Origin: Planctomycetota bacterium
GTDB taxonomy: Bacteria; Planctomycetota; UBA1135; GCA-002686595
Assembly: GCA_016220085.1 (NCBI GenBank)
Contig: JACRIN010000038.1
Location: forward strand, 1-64,000
Length of the DNA: 64,000 bases
Reading direction: 5' to 3'
Below, in pieces: positions 18,967 through 27,146 of the stretch (positions are counted from its first letter, which is position 1; each line of letters opens with the position of its first letter). The position numbers were made by a program, and so were the translations under genes. The notes below the pieces were generated by a model that was given only the letters and a program-made list of their open reading frames with translations, was not told the origin of the DNA and searched no databases.

Positions 18967-19806
18967 ATGAACTCGACGCGCCGCGGACGGTTCCCGAAGC
19001 ACCTTGGGCTCGGGCTGACGCTCGTCGCGGTCTCGTGGGCGGCGAACTGGGGGCTCGACGGCCTGCGCACGCACCTGTTGTTCGCGCCGCTGTGGGTCGG
19101 GTATGCGCTCGTGGTCGACGGGCTCTGCGTGTTGCGCAACGGCTCGTCGATCTTGACACGCTCGCCGCGCCTTTACGCTCAGCTCTTCCTGCTCTCCGCG
19201 CCCGGTTGGTGGCTCTTCGAAGCGATCAACGCGCGCCTCGCGAACTGGGAGTACACGTCGCGCGACGCGTTCACCGACCTGGAGTACTTCACGTTCGCGA
19301 CGATCTCGTTCTCGACGGTGATGCCCGCGGTGTTCGGCACCGCCGAGCTCGTGCGCGGCGCGCGTTTCGTCGAGAGTTTCGAGCGCGGGCCGCGTTGGGA
19401 GGTGACGAACCCGAAGCTCGCGAGCTACGCGGCGCTCGGCGTCGCGATGGTCGTCGCGATGCTCGTGTGGCCGCGCTGGTTCTTCCCGTTCGAATGGATG
19501 TCTCTGGTGTTCCTGCTCGAGCCGCTCGCGCATCGCCTCGGCCGCCGCTCGTTCTCGCGCGACCTCGAGCGCGGCGATTGGCGCACGTGGATGTCGCTCT
19601 GGCTCGGCGGACTGATCTGCGGCTTCTTCTGGGAACTCTGGAACTTCTGGAGCGACCCGAAGTGGATCTACCACGTCCCCGGCGTCGATTTTGGACGCGT
19701 GTTCGAGATGCCGATCCTCGGGTACCTCGGGTACTTCCCGTTCGCGATGGAGCTCTGGCTGCTCGCCCAACTCTGCCTGCCGCGCGCCCGCGAGCTCCGC
19801 GTCTGA
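18967..19806 (+). CDS. Multi-pass membrane protein of unknown function
   Basis: A 279-residue protein with six to seven predicted TM segments (for example THLLFAPLWVGYALVVDGL, LYAQLFLLSAPGWWLFEAI, LGGLICGFFWELWNFW, MPILGYLGYFPFAMELWLL) and conserved-looking Trp/Glu-rich loops (FWELWNFWSDPKWIYHVPG). No catalytic motif is recognised. ATG 18967 directly follows GGAGGGG; a GTG ten bases upstream in another frame and longer frames lack signal-like sequence. Confidence 0.78.
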   Translation: MNSTRRGRFPKHLGLGLTLVAVSWAANWGLDGLRTHLLFAPLWVGYALVVDGLCVLRNGSSILTRSPRLYAQLFLLSAPGWWLFEAINARLANWEYTSRDAFTDLEYFTFATISFSTVMPAVFGTAELVRGARFVESFERGPRWEVTNPKLASYAALGVAMVVAMLVWPRWFFPFEWMSLVFLLEPLAHRLGRRSFSRDLERGDWRTWMSLWLGGLICGFFWELWNFWSDPKWIYHVPGVDFGRVFEMPILGYLGYFPFAMELWLLAQLCLPRARELRV

Positions 19807-19851
19807 CCCCCGCGGAAAGGCCCGTCCTTGCGGGTCGGTCCTCCGTTGTTC

Positions 19852-19871
19852 AGACTTCGAGGCCGAAGTCT
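19852..19871. promoter_or_regulatory. Inverted repeat upstream of the Fic gene
   Basis: AGACTTCG and CGAAGTCT form a perfect 8-bp inverted repeat with a 4-base centre, followed by an AT-richer stretch with a second, imperfect repeat (CTTAATAA at 19869, TTATTCAAG at 19887-19895). It could end the upstream transcript or be an operator or promoter element for the Fic gene 49 bases downstream. Confidence 0.5.
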
Positions 19872-19920
19872 TAATAAGGCCGAGCGTTATTCAAGGATCC
19901 TGAACTAGGGCCGAGCCAGC

Positions 19921-21084
19921 GTGAAGCGAGGGATCACAGGTCACCACGAGGTGACGCCGCTAGGCGGCGAGCGCGTCCAAGCGTTCGTGCCGGCGCCGTT
20001 GCCGCCGACCCCTCCGATCCAACTCGACGGAGGGCTCGGACGGTTGCTGGAGACCGCCACGCTCGCGCTGGGCCGGCTCGACAGTGTGTCCACGCTGCTG
20101 CCGGACAAGTCGCTGTTCCTCTACACCTACGTGCGGAAGGAAGCAGTGCTCTCCTCGCAGATCGAAGGCACCCAGTCGTCACTCTCCGACTTGCTGCTGT
20201 TCGAACTCGACGAAGCACCCGGCGCCCCGCTGGACGACGTCGTCGAAGTCTCGAACTACGTGGCGGCACTCCAGCATGGACTCGCCCGGCTACGCGAAGG
20301 CTTCCCGCTTTCCAATCGCCTGCTGCGCGAGGTCCACGGTGTGCTCCTCTCGCGTGGCCGCGGCAGTGAGAAAGATCCTGGCGAGTTCCGCCGCTCGCAG
20401 AATTGGATCGGCGGAACGCGCCCGGGCAACGCGAGCTTCGTGCCTCCGCCCCACGCGGCCGTGATCGAGTGCACGGCCGCGCTGGAGCGCTTCTGGCACG
20501 CCAAGGACGACGGATTGCCGGCCATCGTCCGCGCCGGGCTCTCGCACGTGCAGTTCGAGACGATTCACCCGTTCCTCGACGGCAACGGTCGGGTCGGTCG
20601 GTTGCTGATCACGCTGCTGTTGTGCGAATCGGGCGCGCTGCGAGAGCCGTTGCTCTACTTGAGCCTCTACCTGAAAGAGCATCGCGCGATCTACTACGAG
20701 TTGCTCGATCGCGTCCGCAAGGAGGGTGACTGGGAAGCGTGGCTCGAGTTCTACCTGGAGGGCGTTCGCGACGTCGCATCCGGCGCGGTTGGGACTGCGA
20801 ACCGACTGGGGGAGATCTTCAAGGACGATCGAGCGCGTGTCGAATGCGCCGGTAGACGCGCGAGCTCCGCGCTTCGAGTTCACGACGCTCTGAAGGTCAA
20901 TCCGATCCGCTCCATGTCGGCGGTCTGTACGGCGACCCGACTTTCGTTCCCCGCAGCGTCTTCCGCGATGAGCCTGCTGGTCGAGCTCGGCATCGCGCGC
21001 GAGCTGACCGGCAAGCGGCGCAACCGCCTGTTCGTCTACGACCGCTACCTCTCGATCCTGAACGAGGGCACGGAGAATGGGTGA
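19921..21084 (+). CDS. Fic family protein (AMPylase/deAMPylase)
   Basis: The 387-residue protein has the Fic-N architecture of the SoFic class: N-terminal DUF4172-like region, then autoinhibitory helix motif SSQIEG (Ser78 to Glu82-Gly83), then the Fic motif HPFLDGNGRVGR with catalytic His216. The C-terminus (about 290-387) is winged-helix-like and would bind DNA or the protein itself. Such proteins transfer AMP to target hydroxyls and are self-restrained by the Glu of the inhibitory helix; both parts are intact. The start is GTG 19921, with only a weak ribosome site. Codons are somewhat less GC-biased than in neighbours. Confidence 0.9.
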   Translation: MKRGITGHHEVTPLGGERVQAFVPAPLPPTPPIQLDGGLGRLLETATLALGRLDSVSTLLPDKSLFLYTYVRKEAVLSSQIEGTQSSLSDLLLFELDEAPGAPLDDVVEVSNYVAALQHGLARLREGFPLSNRLLREVHGVLLSRGRGSEKDPGEFRRSQNWIGGTRPGNASFVPPPHAAVIECTAALERFWHAKDDGLPAIVRAGLSHVQFETIHPFLDGNGRVGRLLITLLLCESGALREPLLYLSLYLKEHRAIYYELLDRVRKEGDWEAWLEFYLEGVRDVASGAVGTANRLGEIFKDDRARVECAGRRASSALRVHDALKVNPIRSMSAVCTATRLSFPAASSAMSLLVELGIARELTGKRRNRLFVYDRYLSILNEGTENG

Positions 21085-22103
21085 CCCGAACGACTCGCGC
21101 CGACGCGTGCACACGAGGACCGCACGGCCGGCGATCGATCGTCCCCCCTCAGAAGGTCGAGCACTCCTCAACCGCGAGGAGTGGCGCGTCGGACGACCGT
21201 GCGGTCGACACTTCGCAAGCAGGCGACGACCGGGACTTGCAAGTCTCGTGCGGCTGCCGGCAGCGACTGCGTTGTGCCTGACCCTCTGGGCGTGCGGCTC
21301 GACGGACCGCGCGGATCGATCCGCGGGCGGAGACCATGCGCTCAGGTTGCTCGCGACGGCCGAGAAGGTGCAAAGCCTCTCGCTCGATGGCGGCGACATG
21401 TTGCTCGGCTACTCCGCACCGCGTACATGGGAGTGGCGCAATGAGCGGTACCGCCCGAAGGACGCGTTCGAACTCGTGCTCGCGCTGATCCGCGACGACG
21501 GCTCGGTCGCGTGGCGGCTTTCGATTCCCCAGGTCGAGCGCCGGGCGGCGCACGGTGGGGCCTCCTCCTCACTACCCGATGCTGTCGGCCTGGCTGTGGC
21601 AGCCCTTTGCGAAGCTCGCGATTGCGTGCACCCGACCTGAGCATGCGGAGCGTTGGTACCTGGTCGACATTGAGCGCGGCGCGTTGGCGGGAGAAGTCGA
21701 CGTGCTCCTCGACGACCCGCGCACGTCTCGGATCGCAGTCGAGTATGCAGCCTTCGGGAACGCGCCGTTGATCGCCGTGCGTTGGTCAGACGTGCTCAAG
21801 GGTCCGCGGCGAGATCCGGAAGCGTCCGGCGGGTTCATCACGTCGTGCGACGTGGTGACTCTCGACGGGCGAGTCGTGTATTCGATCGCCGAGAGTGAGT
21901 TCGGCTGGAACTTCGAGCGGCCGCCGCACCTCGGGCGGAGCGATCCGCTGTTCGGGCCGCAGTACTCGCGCCTCGGGGCGGAGCTGCTCCGGACCGACCA
22001 GAGCGGCGACGTCCGCGCGCGACTCTCGCAGACCCGGTGGGTCGGACTTGCGGCGGAACTCGACGCCGACGGCGCGACGTGGCGTGTGATGCGCGTCGAG
22101 TGA
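21077..22103 (+). pseudogene. Lipoprotein gene split by an apparent frameshift
   Basis: Two frames read as one protein. The first (21077-21640) contains a lipoprotein signal VRLPAATALCLTLWAC (start could be GTG 21248), then LLGYSAPRTWEWRNERYRPKDAFE and SVAWRLSIPQVER. At about 21550, in a G/C-rich stretch, the sensible frame changes and continues as GPPPHYPMLSAWLWQPFAKLA through to 22103 (WVGLAAELDADGATWRVMRVE). Either a real frameshift mutation or a sequencing error; the original would be a lipoprotein of about 285 residues. The function is unknown. The first ATG overlaps the Fic stop by eight bases. Confidence 0.62.
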
Positions 22104-22146
22104 GCTCGGGTGGCTCGTTCCGGGCCGCGCTGATAGTCTCCCGGGA

Positions 22147-24507
22147 ATGTTGATCGCGCTCGGTTTCGTGGTGATGCAGGACTCGGTGGCCGCTCCGTCG
22201 GAGCCGGCGGTGCCGGTGCCGACCGCGCAGGCGCCGGCCGCTCCGGCGGTCGTGCCCGGGCAAACGTGGGCAACGGCGGGGAGCGAGCACGAGCTCTTCG
22301 CGTGCCTCGACGTCAACAAGGACGGCTTCGACGACGTCGTCGTGCTCACCGCGCAGCGCACGTTGCTCGTCGCCGAGACGGTCAAGGGTTGGAAGGCGTC
22401 GCCGTGGAAAGGGCTCGACGCGAGCGCGTGGCCCGGCGGCATCGAGGGCTTCGAGCAAGTCGCTCGCTCCCAACCCGCGCCCGACCGCGTGCCCGACGCG
22501 CCGCCGTACGAGCCCGAGCTGAAGCCGCTGAAGACGTTCCAAGGCGACCTCGACGGTGACAAGATCGCGGACACGATCGCGCTGTTCCGGTGCTCGAAGC
22601 CCGCGGACTTCCTCGACCTGCGCGTCGCGTTCGCGCCGAACGCGAACGCGGACGACTCCGACGGCGACGGGTTGCCGAACTCGCAGGAGATCGCGCTCGG
22701 CACCGCGCTCGACGATCGCGACACCGACGACGACGGATTGCTCGACGGCTGGGAAGTGCTCGGCCTGCCGCGCGGCATCGCGCTCGGTGAGAAGAGCGAG
22801 CTCGATCCCAAGCACCAAGACGTGATCTGCGCGATCGCTCCGTACGAAGGTGTCGACCTGAACGCGTTGCCGGCCGAATTCGAGCGCGCGAAGAAGCTCT
22901 ACGCCGATCTGAAGACGCACAACCCCGACGGGACCACCGGCGTGCGCGTGCACTTCCGCGTCGACGCCGTGATCCCGAACGCGAAGAACTTCGGCGGCGA
23001 CTGGGGGCAATGCGGCAACGCGTACTTCCCGCCGAAGGAGCGCGGGACGCTGCACTGGATGCAAGTGACGCCGTGGGGAGGCGGTCAGTCGAGCGAAACG
23101 AGCGACATGGGCGGCGCCGGCTGGGGCTACGCCGTGTTCGCGCACGAGTTCGGCCATCAACTCTCGCTCGGTCACACCGGCGACTCCGCGCCGCCGTGGT
23201 GCCCGCTCTATCCGTCGCTGATGAACTACGCGTTCAGTTACTCGCTCGCCGGCGACGCCAACGCGATCCGATTCTCCGACGGACGCTTCCGCGCGACGGT
23301 GCTCGACGAGAAGAGCTTGGCGGAGAAGCTCCCGTATCCGCACGCCGACCTCGCGTACCTCGCGACGTGGCCGTTCCGCTTCACGTTGAAGGAGAACGGG
23401 CCGAGCGAGACGCTGATCGACTGGAACCAGAACGGTCGCTTCGACGAAGGCCCGATCAGCGCCGACGTCAACTACGGCAGCTCGACGCACTGCGGCACGC
23501 GCCGCGACGGCGGCCTGACCGCGGCGGCGCCGACGCTCGCGTACGTCGGCGACACGGCGTTTCTCGCGCAGGTCGTGCCCGAGCAGGGCGCGATCACTTT
23601 GAAGAGCTATCAGGGCGACGAGCAATGGACCGAGCCGCGCACGGTGCCCGACTCGGCGACCAACGGCGATCCGTTGCTCGTCGGGACCAAGGACAAGGGC
23701 TTCCTGTTCTTCCGACGCGCGCCGCATTGGCTGGTCTCGCGCTTCGACGCGGCGACGATCGAGGCGCCTGTCGCCGTGCCGAACTTGTCGCACGCGAGCG
23801 AGCTCGGCGCGGGCGTGGTCGGCGGCCGCGTGTTGCTCTTGGCGCGCGCGGACGACGACACGCTGCGCACGTTCTGGTTCGAGCACGACGGCAAGAGCGC
23901 GATCGCGAAGCCGGGCCAGGAGCTCGAGCTGCGCTCCCAGGTCGCCCCCGGTCTCGCCGAGGAGCCCGGCACCGGCCGCGTGGTAGTGGCGAGCTCGATG
24001 ACGAACTCCGCGGGCGCTCCGCTGTGCCTGCGCGTCACTTGGTACAAGCTCGCCGGCGAGCGCCTCGCCGAAACCGAGACGAAGTGGGTGCGCGGCGAAG
24101 CGGCCGGCACGCAGTGCAGCACGCGGCCGTCGGTGCTCTTCGACGCGGACGGACAGCTCAACGTCTTCCACACGGCGATCCCGGGCGGCGACGGGCTGAT
24201 GACCGGCTGGCGCACGCGGCGGATCGGCAACCTCGCGCTCGACGAGGGTTGGCTGACGTGCATGCTCTACGACATCTGGACGAGCACGCGCCGCGCGATC
24301 ACCGCGACGATCGGACCGCAGGGCGCGCTCTACGCGTTCCGCTGGGACGCCGGCGGCCACTACCGGAACAACTCGATCCTGCTCGGCCACAACGCGCTCG
24401 GGATCGACCCCGAGCCGATGCGCGACTTCGACGACGCCGAGAAGATCGCGAAGTACGGGCTCGTGCACTCGATCTTGTGGCTGCAGCCCGAGCCGCCGGG
24501 GCAGTAG
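22147..24507 (+). CDS. Secreted metzincin-type zinc metalloprotease
   Basis: A 786-residue protein with a hydrophobic N-terminus. FG-GAP/EF-like calcium segments (CLDVNKDGFDDVVVL, GDLDGDKIADTIALF) and thrombospondin-3-like calcium repeats (DDSDGDGLPNSQE, DTDDDGLLDGWE) come first. The protease motif HEFGHQLSLGH has His333, Glu334, His337 and His343, and SLMNYAF follows as a Met-turn. The C-terminal half (about 450-786) resembles a beta-propeller. This is the layout of exported calcium-dependent metalloproteases. The HExxHxxGxxH site is complete, so it should be active; the substrate is unknown. Confidence 0.85.
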   Translation: MLIALGFVVMQDSVAAPSEPAVPVPTAQAPAAPAVVPGQTWATAGSEHELFACLDVNKDGFDDVVVLTAQRTLLVAETVKGWKASPWKGLDASAWPGGIEGFEQVARSQPAPDRVPDAPPYEPELKPLKTFQGDLDGDKIADTIALFRCSKPADFLDLRVAFAPNANADDSDGDGLPNSQEIALGTALDDRDTDDDGLLDGWEVLGLPRGIALGEKSELDPKHQDVICAIAPYEGVDLNALPAEFERAKKLYADLKTHNPDGTTGVRVHFRVDAVIPNAKNFGGDWGQCGNAYFPPKERGTLHWMQVTPWGGGQSSETSDMGGAGWGYAVFAHEFGHQLSLGHTGDSAPPWCPLYPSLMNYAFSYSLAGDANAIRFSDGRFRATVLDEKSLAEKLPYPHADLAYLATWPFRFTLKENGPSETLIDWNQNGRFDEGPISADVNYGSSTHCGTRRDGGLTAAAPTLAYVGDTAFLAQVVPEQGAITLKSYQGDEQWTEPRTVPDSATNGDPLLVGTKDKGFLFFRRAPHWLVSRFDAATIEAPVAVPNLSHASELGAGVVGGRVLLLARADDDTLRTFWFEHDGKSAIAKPGQELELRSQVAPGLAEEPGTGRVVVASSMTNSAGAPLCLRVTWYKLAGERLAETETKWVRGEAAGTQCSTRPSVLFDADGQLNVFHTAIPGGDGLMTGWRTRRIGNLALDEGWLTCMLYDIWTSTRRAITATIGPQGALYAFRWDAGGHYRNNSILLGHNALGIDPEPMRDFDDAEKIAKYGLVHSILWLQPEPPGQ

Positions 24508-24546
24508 GCTCGCGCGCGCTCGCCATCGCGTTGACGGAACATCGAC

Positions 24547-25380
24547 ATGTTCGCCATCGTCCGACGGACTCGTCCTGCGTGGCTCGCTTGCGTGGTCGTC
24601 GCGTCGTCGTGCTCTCGCGCGGCCGACTCGACCGCCGCGACGGGCGCCGCGGGCGTCGAGCTCGTCGTCTACGCCGCGACCAGCACGCGCGACGCGTTCC
24701 AGGCGCTCGAAGCCGACTACGAGCGCTCGCACGCGGTCGACCTGGTCTTCAACTTCGGTTCGTCCGGCGATCTCGCGAAGCAGATCGTCGCCGCGCGCAA
24801 GGCCGACGTGTTCCTCTCGGCGGGGGAGAAGGAGCTCGACGAGGTCGCGGCCGCCGGCTTGGTCATCGAGGGCACGCGCAGGCCGCTCTTGACCAATCAA
24901 TTGGTCGTCATCGAGCCGAGCGCGCTCGAATCGCTCTTCACGGAACCGTTCGAGCCCGCGCAACTCGCCGACGCGCGCGTCGAACACCTCTCGCTCGCCC
25001 ACACCGAGACCGTTCCGGCCGGACGCTACGCGAAAGCCTGGCTCGAGAAGATCGGCGTGTGGCCGCAAGTCGCGTCGCGCGTCGTCCCGGGGGTCGACGT
25101 GCGCGCGGCGCTCGCCGCCGTCGAATCGGGCGCGGCGCGCGCCGGCCTCGTCTACCGCACCGACGCAGCGCTGTCGAAGCGCGCGCGGATCGTCTTCGCC
25201 GTGCCGTTGGCGCAGGGGCCGCGGATCGTGTATCCGCTGGCGGTGCTCGGCGGGCCCGCGGGGCGCCCGCACGAGGCGGAAGCCCTCGCGTTCGCGGCGT
25301 GGCTCGCGACGAGCGACGGGCTCGCGTCCTTCGAAGCGCGCGGCTTCCTGCCGCTCGCCGCCAGCGAGCGCGCGAAGTAG
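24547..25380 (+). CDS. ModA-like molybdate-type periplasmic binding protein
   Basis: A 277-residue lipoprotein (lipobox VVASSC at about Cys22) of the ModA/type 2 binding-protein family: ELVVYAATSTRDAFQALEADYE, VFNFGSSGDLAKQI, KADVFLSAGEKELDEV, LVVIEPS, and GLVYRTDA in the second lobe. ModA delivers molybdate or tungstate to ModBC. No permease or ATPase gene follows on this strand; the next gene is convergent, so the transporter partners must be elsewhere or this is an orphan receptor. Confidence 0.85.
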   Translation: MFAIVRRTRPAWLACVVVASSCSRAADSTAATGAAGVELVVYAATSTRDAFQALEADYERSHAVDLVFNFGSSGDLAKQIVAARKADVFLSAGEKELDEVAAAGLVIEGTRRPLLTNQLVVIEPSALESLFTEPFEPAQLADARVEHLSLAHTETVPAGRYAKAWLEKIGVWPQVASRVVPGVDVRAALAAVESGAARAGLVYRTDAALSKRARIVFAVPLAQGPRIVYPLAVLGGPAGRPHEAEALAFAAWLATSDGLASFEARGFLPLAASERAK

Positions 25381-25529
25381 CTCCGGCCCCGAAACGGCCC
25401 CGCTCGCACTCCCGAGCGCCCCGCTCGCGCGACGACATGTCGCCACACGGGCCTGCGTGGAAACGAGCGAGCTCGCGCGAGCTTGCGAGCGGAGCCTCGC
25501 GACGCCCTAGCTTCGGCGGGTCGTCCAGG

Positions 25530-25985
25530 TCACGCGTCGCCGGCGATTCGCTGCTCGAGCCACTCGACGTCCACCATGTCCTTGGCGCGACCGGTCGCTC
25601 TCTTGTTGGCGAGCAGATCGTCGGCCCCGATCACCGCTACCGCGCGCTCTCCGACTCGAATCGACTTGCGCCTGGGCCACGCCGACGCGAACGACACGCC
25701 TTCGATCGAGGTCAGGAGGTCGATCCGGCACGGTGCAACGCCGATCTGATAGACGACGCCGGGGCGCTGAAGGTCCTCGAGGGTGAGGTCGCCCATCGGA
25801 GCGCCGAAGCGGTTCAGCGCGCGCCAGACTCGCTCCGAGTTGGCCTTGTCCGCGCGCAGCCAGAGATCCAGAGCTCCCGTCGCGCGCGGAAGTCCGTGCG
25901 CGGCCATGGCGTGTGCGCCGACGACGAGGAACTCAGCGTTCTCGTCGCACAACGCGGACAACATCTCGGCGTAGTCGCGCTCCAT
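25530..25985 (-). CDS. Nucleotidyltransferase-like protein (DUF6036 type)
   Basis: A 151-residue protein with the start of the minimal nucleotidyltransferase fold: FLVVGAHAMAAHGLPRATGALDLWL. The expected G[G/A]xA and D-x-D pair is present as GAHAMAAHG and ALDLWLRAD. The C-terminus GADDLLANKRATGRAKDMVDVEWL fits the same family. Such proteins form two-gene cassettes resembling toxin-antitoxin modules (AbiEii/MNT types); activity here is inferred. The start at 25985 lies inside the end of the small upstream gene (53-base overlap). Less GC-extreme codons suggest transfer. Confidence 0.72.
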   Translation of the reverse strand: MERDYAEMLSALCDENAEFLVVGAHAMAAHGLPRATGALDLWLRADKANSERVWRALNRFGAPMGDLTLEDLQRPGVVYQIGVAPCRIDLLTSIEGVSFASAWPRRKSIRVGERAVAVIGADDLLANKRATGRAKDMVDVEWLEQRIAGDA

Positions 25986-26121
25986 CGATCGGGTCGCCCA
26001 TGAAGGCCCATGCGTTTGCCGTGAGGCGCTCGACCATGTCGACACGCTCTTCGGGCGAAAGCGAGAGCACCTGCTCGTCGTCGTCCGGGTCGTGCAAGGA
26101 CCTCTTGCGCGTCGGGTACAT
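25933..26121 (-). CDS. Small protein partnering the nucleotidyltransferase
   Basis: 62 residues from MYPTRKRSLHDP, with core LSLSPEERVDMVERLTANAWAF and ending RRDVVRVVRRER. Small proteins of this form (PEER...W...VVR ending) often precede DUF6036-type nucleotidyltransferases; I recognise the pattern but not a named family. ATG 26157 would give a 12-residue extension. It overlaps the downstream gene, which suggests coupling and a possible antitoxin or adaptor role. Confidence 0.6.
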   Translation of the reverse strand: MYPTRKRSLHDPDDDEQVLSLSPEERVDMVERLTANAWAFMGDPIDGARLRRDVVRVVRRER

Positions 26122-26271
26122 CGATCGGTCCGCCCGCTGCTCGTCTTTCGGATTCATTCGGGTCCGTGACATTATCCACCAAGAGGGCCTGCATGTCGCG
26201 TCTCGACTTGGCACCGCGCCTTCGAACCGTACGATCTGGCGCGAACGGATCCCACACCGAACGAGGAGCAC

Positions 26272-26826
26272 ATGGCGATCAACGAATGGATGTCTTGGGA
26301 GGGCGGCGTCGACGTCGCAGGGTTCACGGCGAGCGGGCTCGCGATGCCGAACGTGATCGTTCACGTCGCGCGCGTCGTCCACACGCCGGTCGGTTCGGCG
26401 CCCGCGGGCATGATCTTCTGGCAGCCCGACCCGAAGGCCGCGCCGGTGCTCGCCGGCTTCGTCTGCACCGACGCGACCGTCGGCGGCTATTTCGGCCCGA
26501 AGATCTTCGCGGGCACGCCGTTCGAGAAAGCGCCGCTGCTCGCCGCGCGCATCGCGGTCTGCGTCGACCTGCCGAACGCGGTCGCGTCGCGCATCGATGT
26601 CGCGGGGCACGTGTTCGAGGTGACGCTGACCGGGCTCGGCACGCCGGAGCTCGTCCATCGCGCCGCCGGCTCGCCGATGCCGTTCGTGCAGCAAGGCGTC
26701 GAAGCCAGCGCCGCGAAGGCCGAGGTCAAGGTCGACGGCAAGGTGATCGCTGTGACGATCCCGCCGGTCGGACTGGGCGGCGGCCCCGCCGCGGTGTGGG
26801 CGCCGACGGGCGTCTACGCGCGCTGA
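26272..26826 (+). CDS. Conserved-looking protein of unknown function
   Basis: 184 residues with no recognised family. Visible segments are MSWEGGVDVAGFTASGLAMPNV, VAGHVFEVTLTGLGTPELVHR and VIAVTIPPVGLGGGPAAVWAP, suggesting a compact beta-rich soluble protein without signal peptide or TM helix. The start has GAGGAG seven bases upstream. The last codon and stop form the beginning of a 32-bp repeat array. Confidence 0.7.
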   Translation: MAINEWMSWEGGVDVAGFTASGLAMPNVIVHVARVVHTPVGSAPAGMIFWQPDPKAAPVLAGFVCTDATVGGYFGPKIFAGTPFEKAPLLAARIAVCVDLPNAVASRIDVAGHVFEVTLTGLGTPELVHRAAGSPMPFVQQGVEASAAKAEVKVDGKVIAVTIPPVGLGGGPAAVWAPTGVYAR

Positions 26827-26916
26827 GCGACGCGCTCGCGCCGAGCGATTCGCGTTGAGCGACGTGCTCACGCCGGGCGATGTGCGTCGAGCGGTGTGCT
26901 CGCGCCGAGCAACGCC
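26821..26916 (+). repeat. 32-bp tandem repeat at gene end, 3 units
   Basis: Units start at 26821, 26853 and 26885. The invariant parts are GAGCG near the start and GTGCTC or GCGCTC with CGCC in the middle. The first unit contains the final Arg codon and TGA stop of the preceding gene. The unit is not a multiple of three. Confidence 0.8.
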
Positions 26917-26969
26917 TCGCGCCAAGTCGTCCGCGCGCGCCCCGCACGAGCGAGGCGCGCGTGCGGAGC

Positions 26970-27146
26970 TCACTTGTCCGCGGTGTCCTCGAAGTCGAGC
27001 GTGTTCTTCGGGTCCGCCGGGACGATCTTGAAGGTGTACTTCGCCTTCGGCGCCGCGGCGTCGCCTTCGGCGTGCGCCTTCTTGGTGTCGGTTGCCGGCG
27101 GGGGAGTCGACTTCTTCGCGTCGTCGTTGCGCTTCTCGTCCTTCAT
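26970..27146 (-). CDS. 58-residue peptide coupled to radical SAM gene (candidate precursor)
   Basis: The sequence starts MKDEKRNDDAKKSTPPP, is Lys/Asp/Ala-rich and disordered in the first 35 residues, and ends in a denser segment KYTFKIVPADPKNTLDFED (about 36-54). It has no Cys, no signal peptide and no recognised family. Its ATG overlaps the radical SAM stop (ATGA at 27143-27146), so translation is coupled to the enzyme. The leader-plus-core shape and the PqqD-like domain of the enzyme make it a candidate ribosomal peptide substrate; it could equally be a small accessory protein. No modified residue can be predicted. Confidence 0.6.
   Translation of the reverse strand: MKDEKRNDDAKKSTPPPATDTKKAHAEGDAAAPKAKYTFKIVPADPKNTLDFEDTADK

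Noticed and set aside
24547-25380. A complete molybdate transport operon
   Set aside because: Only the binding protein is present. The sugar-type ATPases at 58-60 kb are far away and of the MalK/UgpC, not ModC, type.
21838-25446. 1202-codon minus-strand open frame opposite the metalloprotease and ModA-like genes
   Set aside because: Same reason: it lies opposite well-supported genes, has shadow-type composition and no domain.
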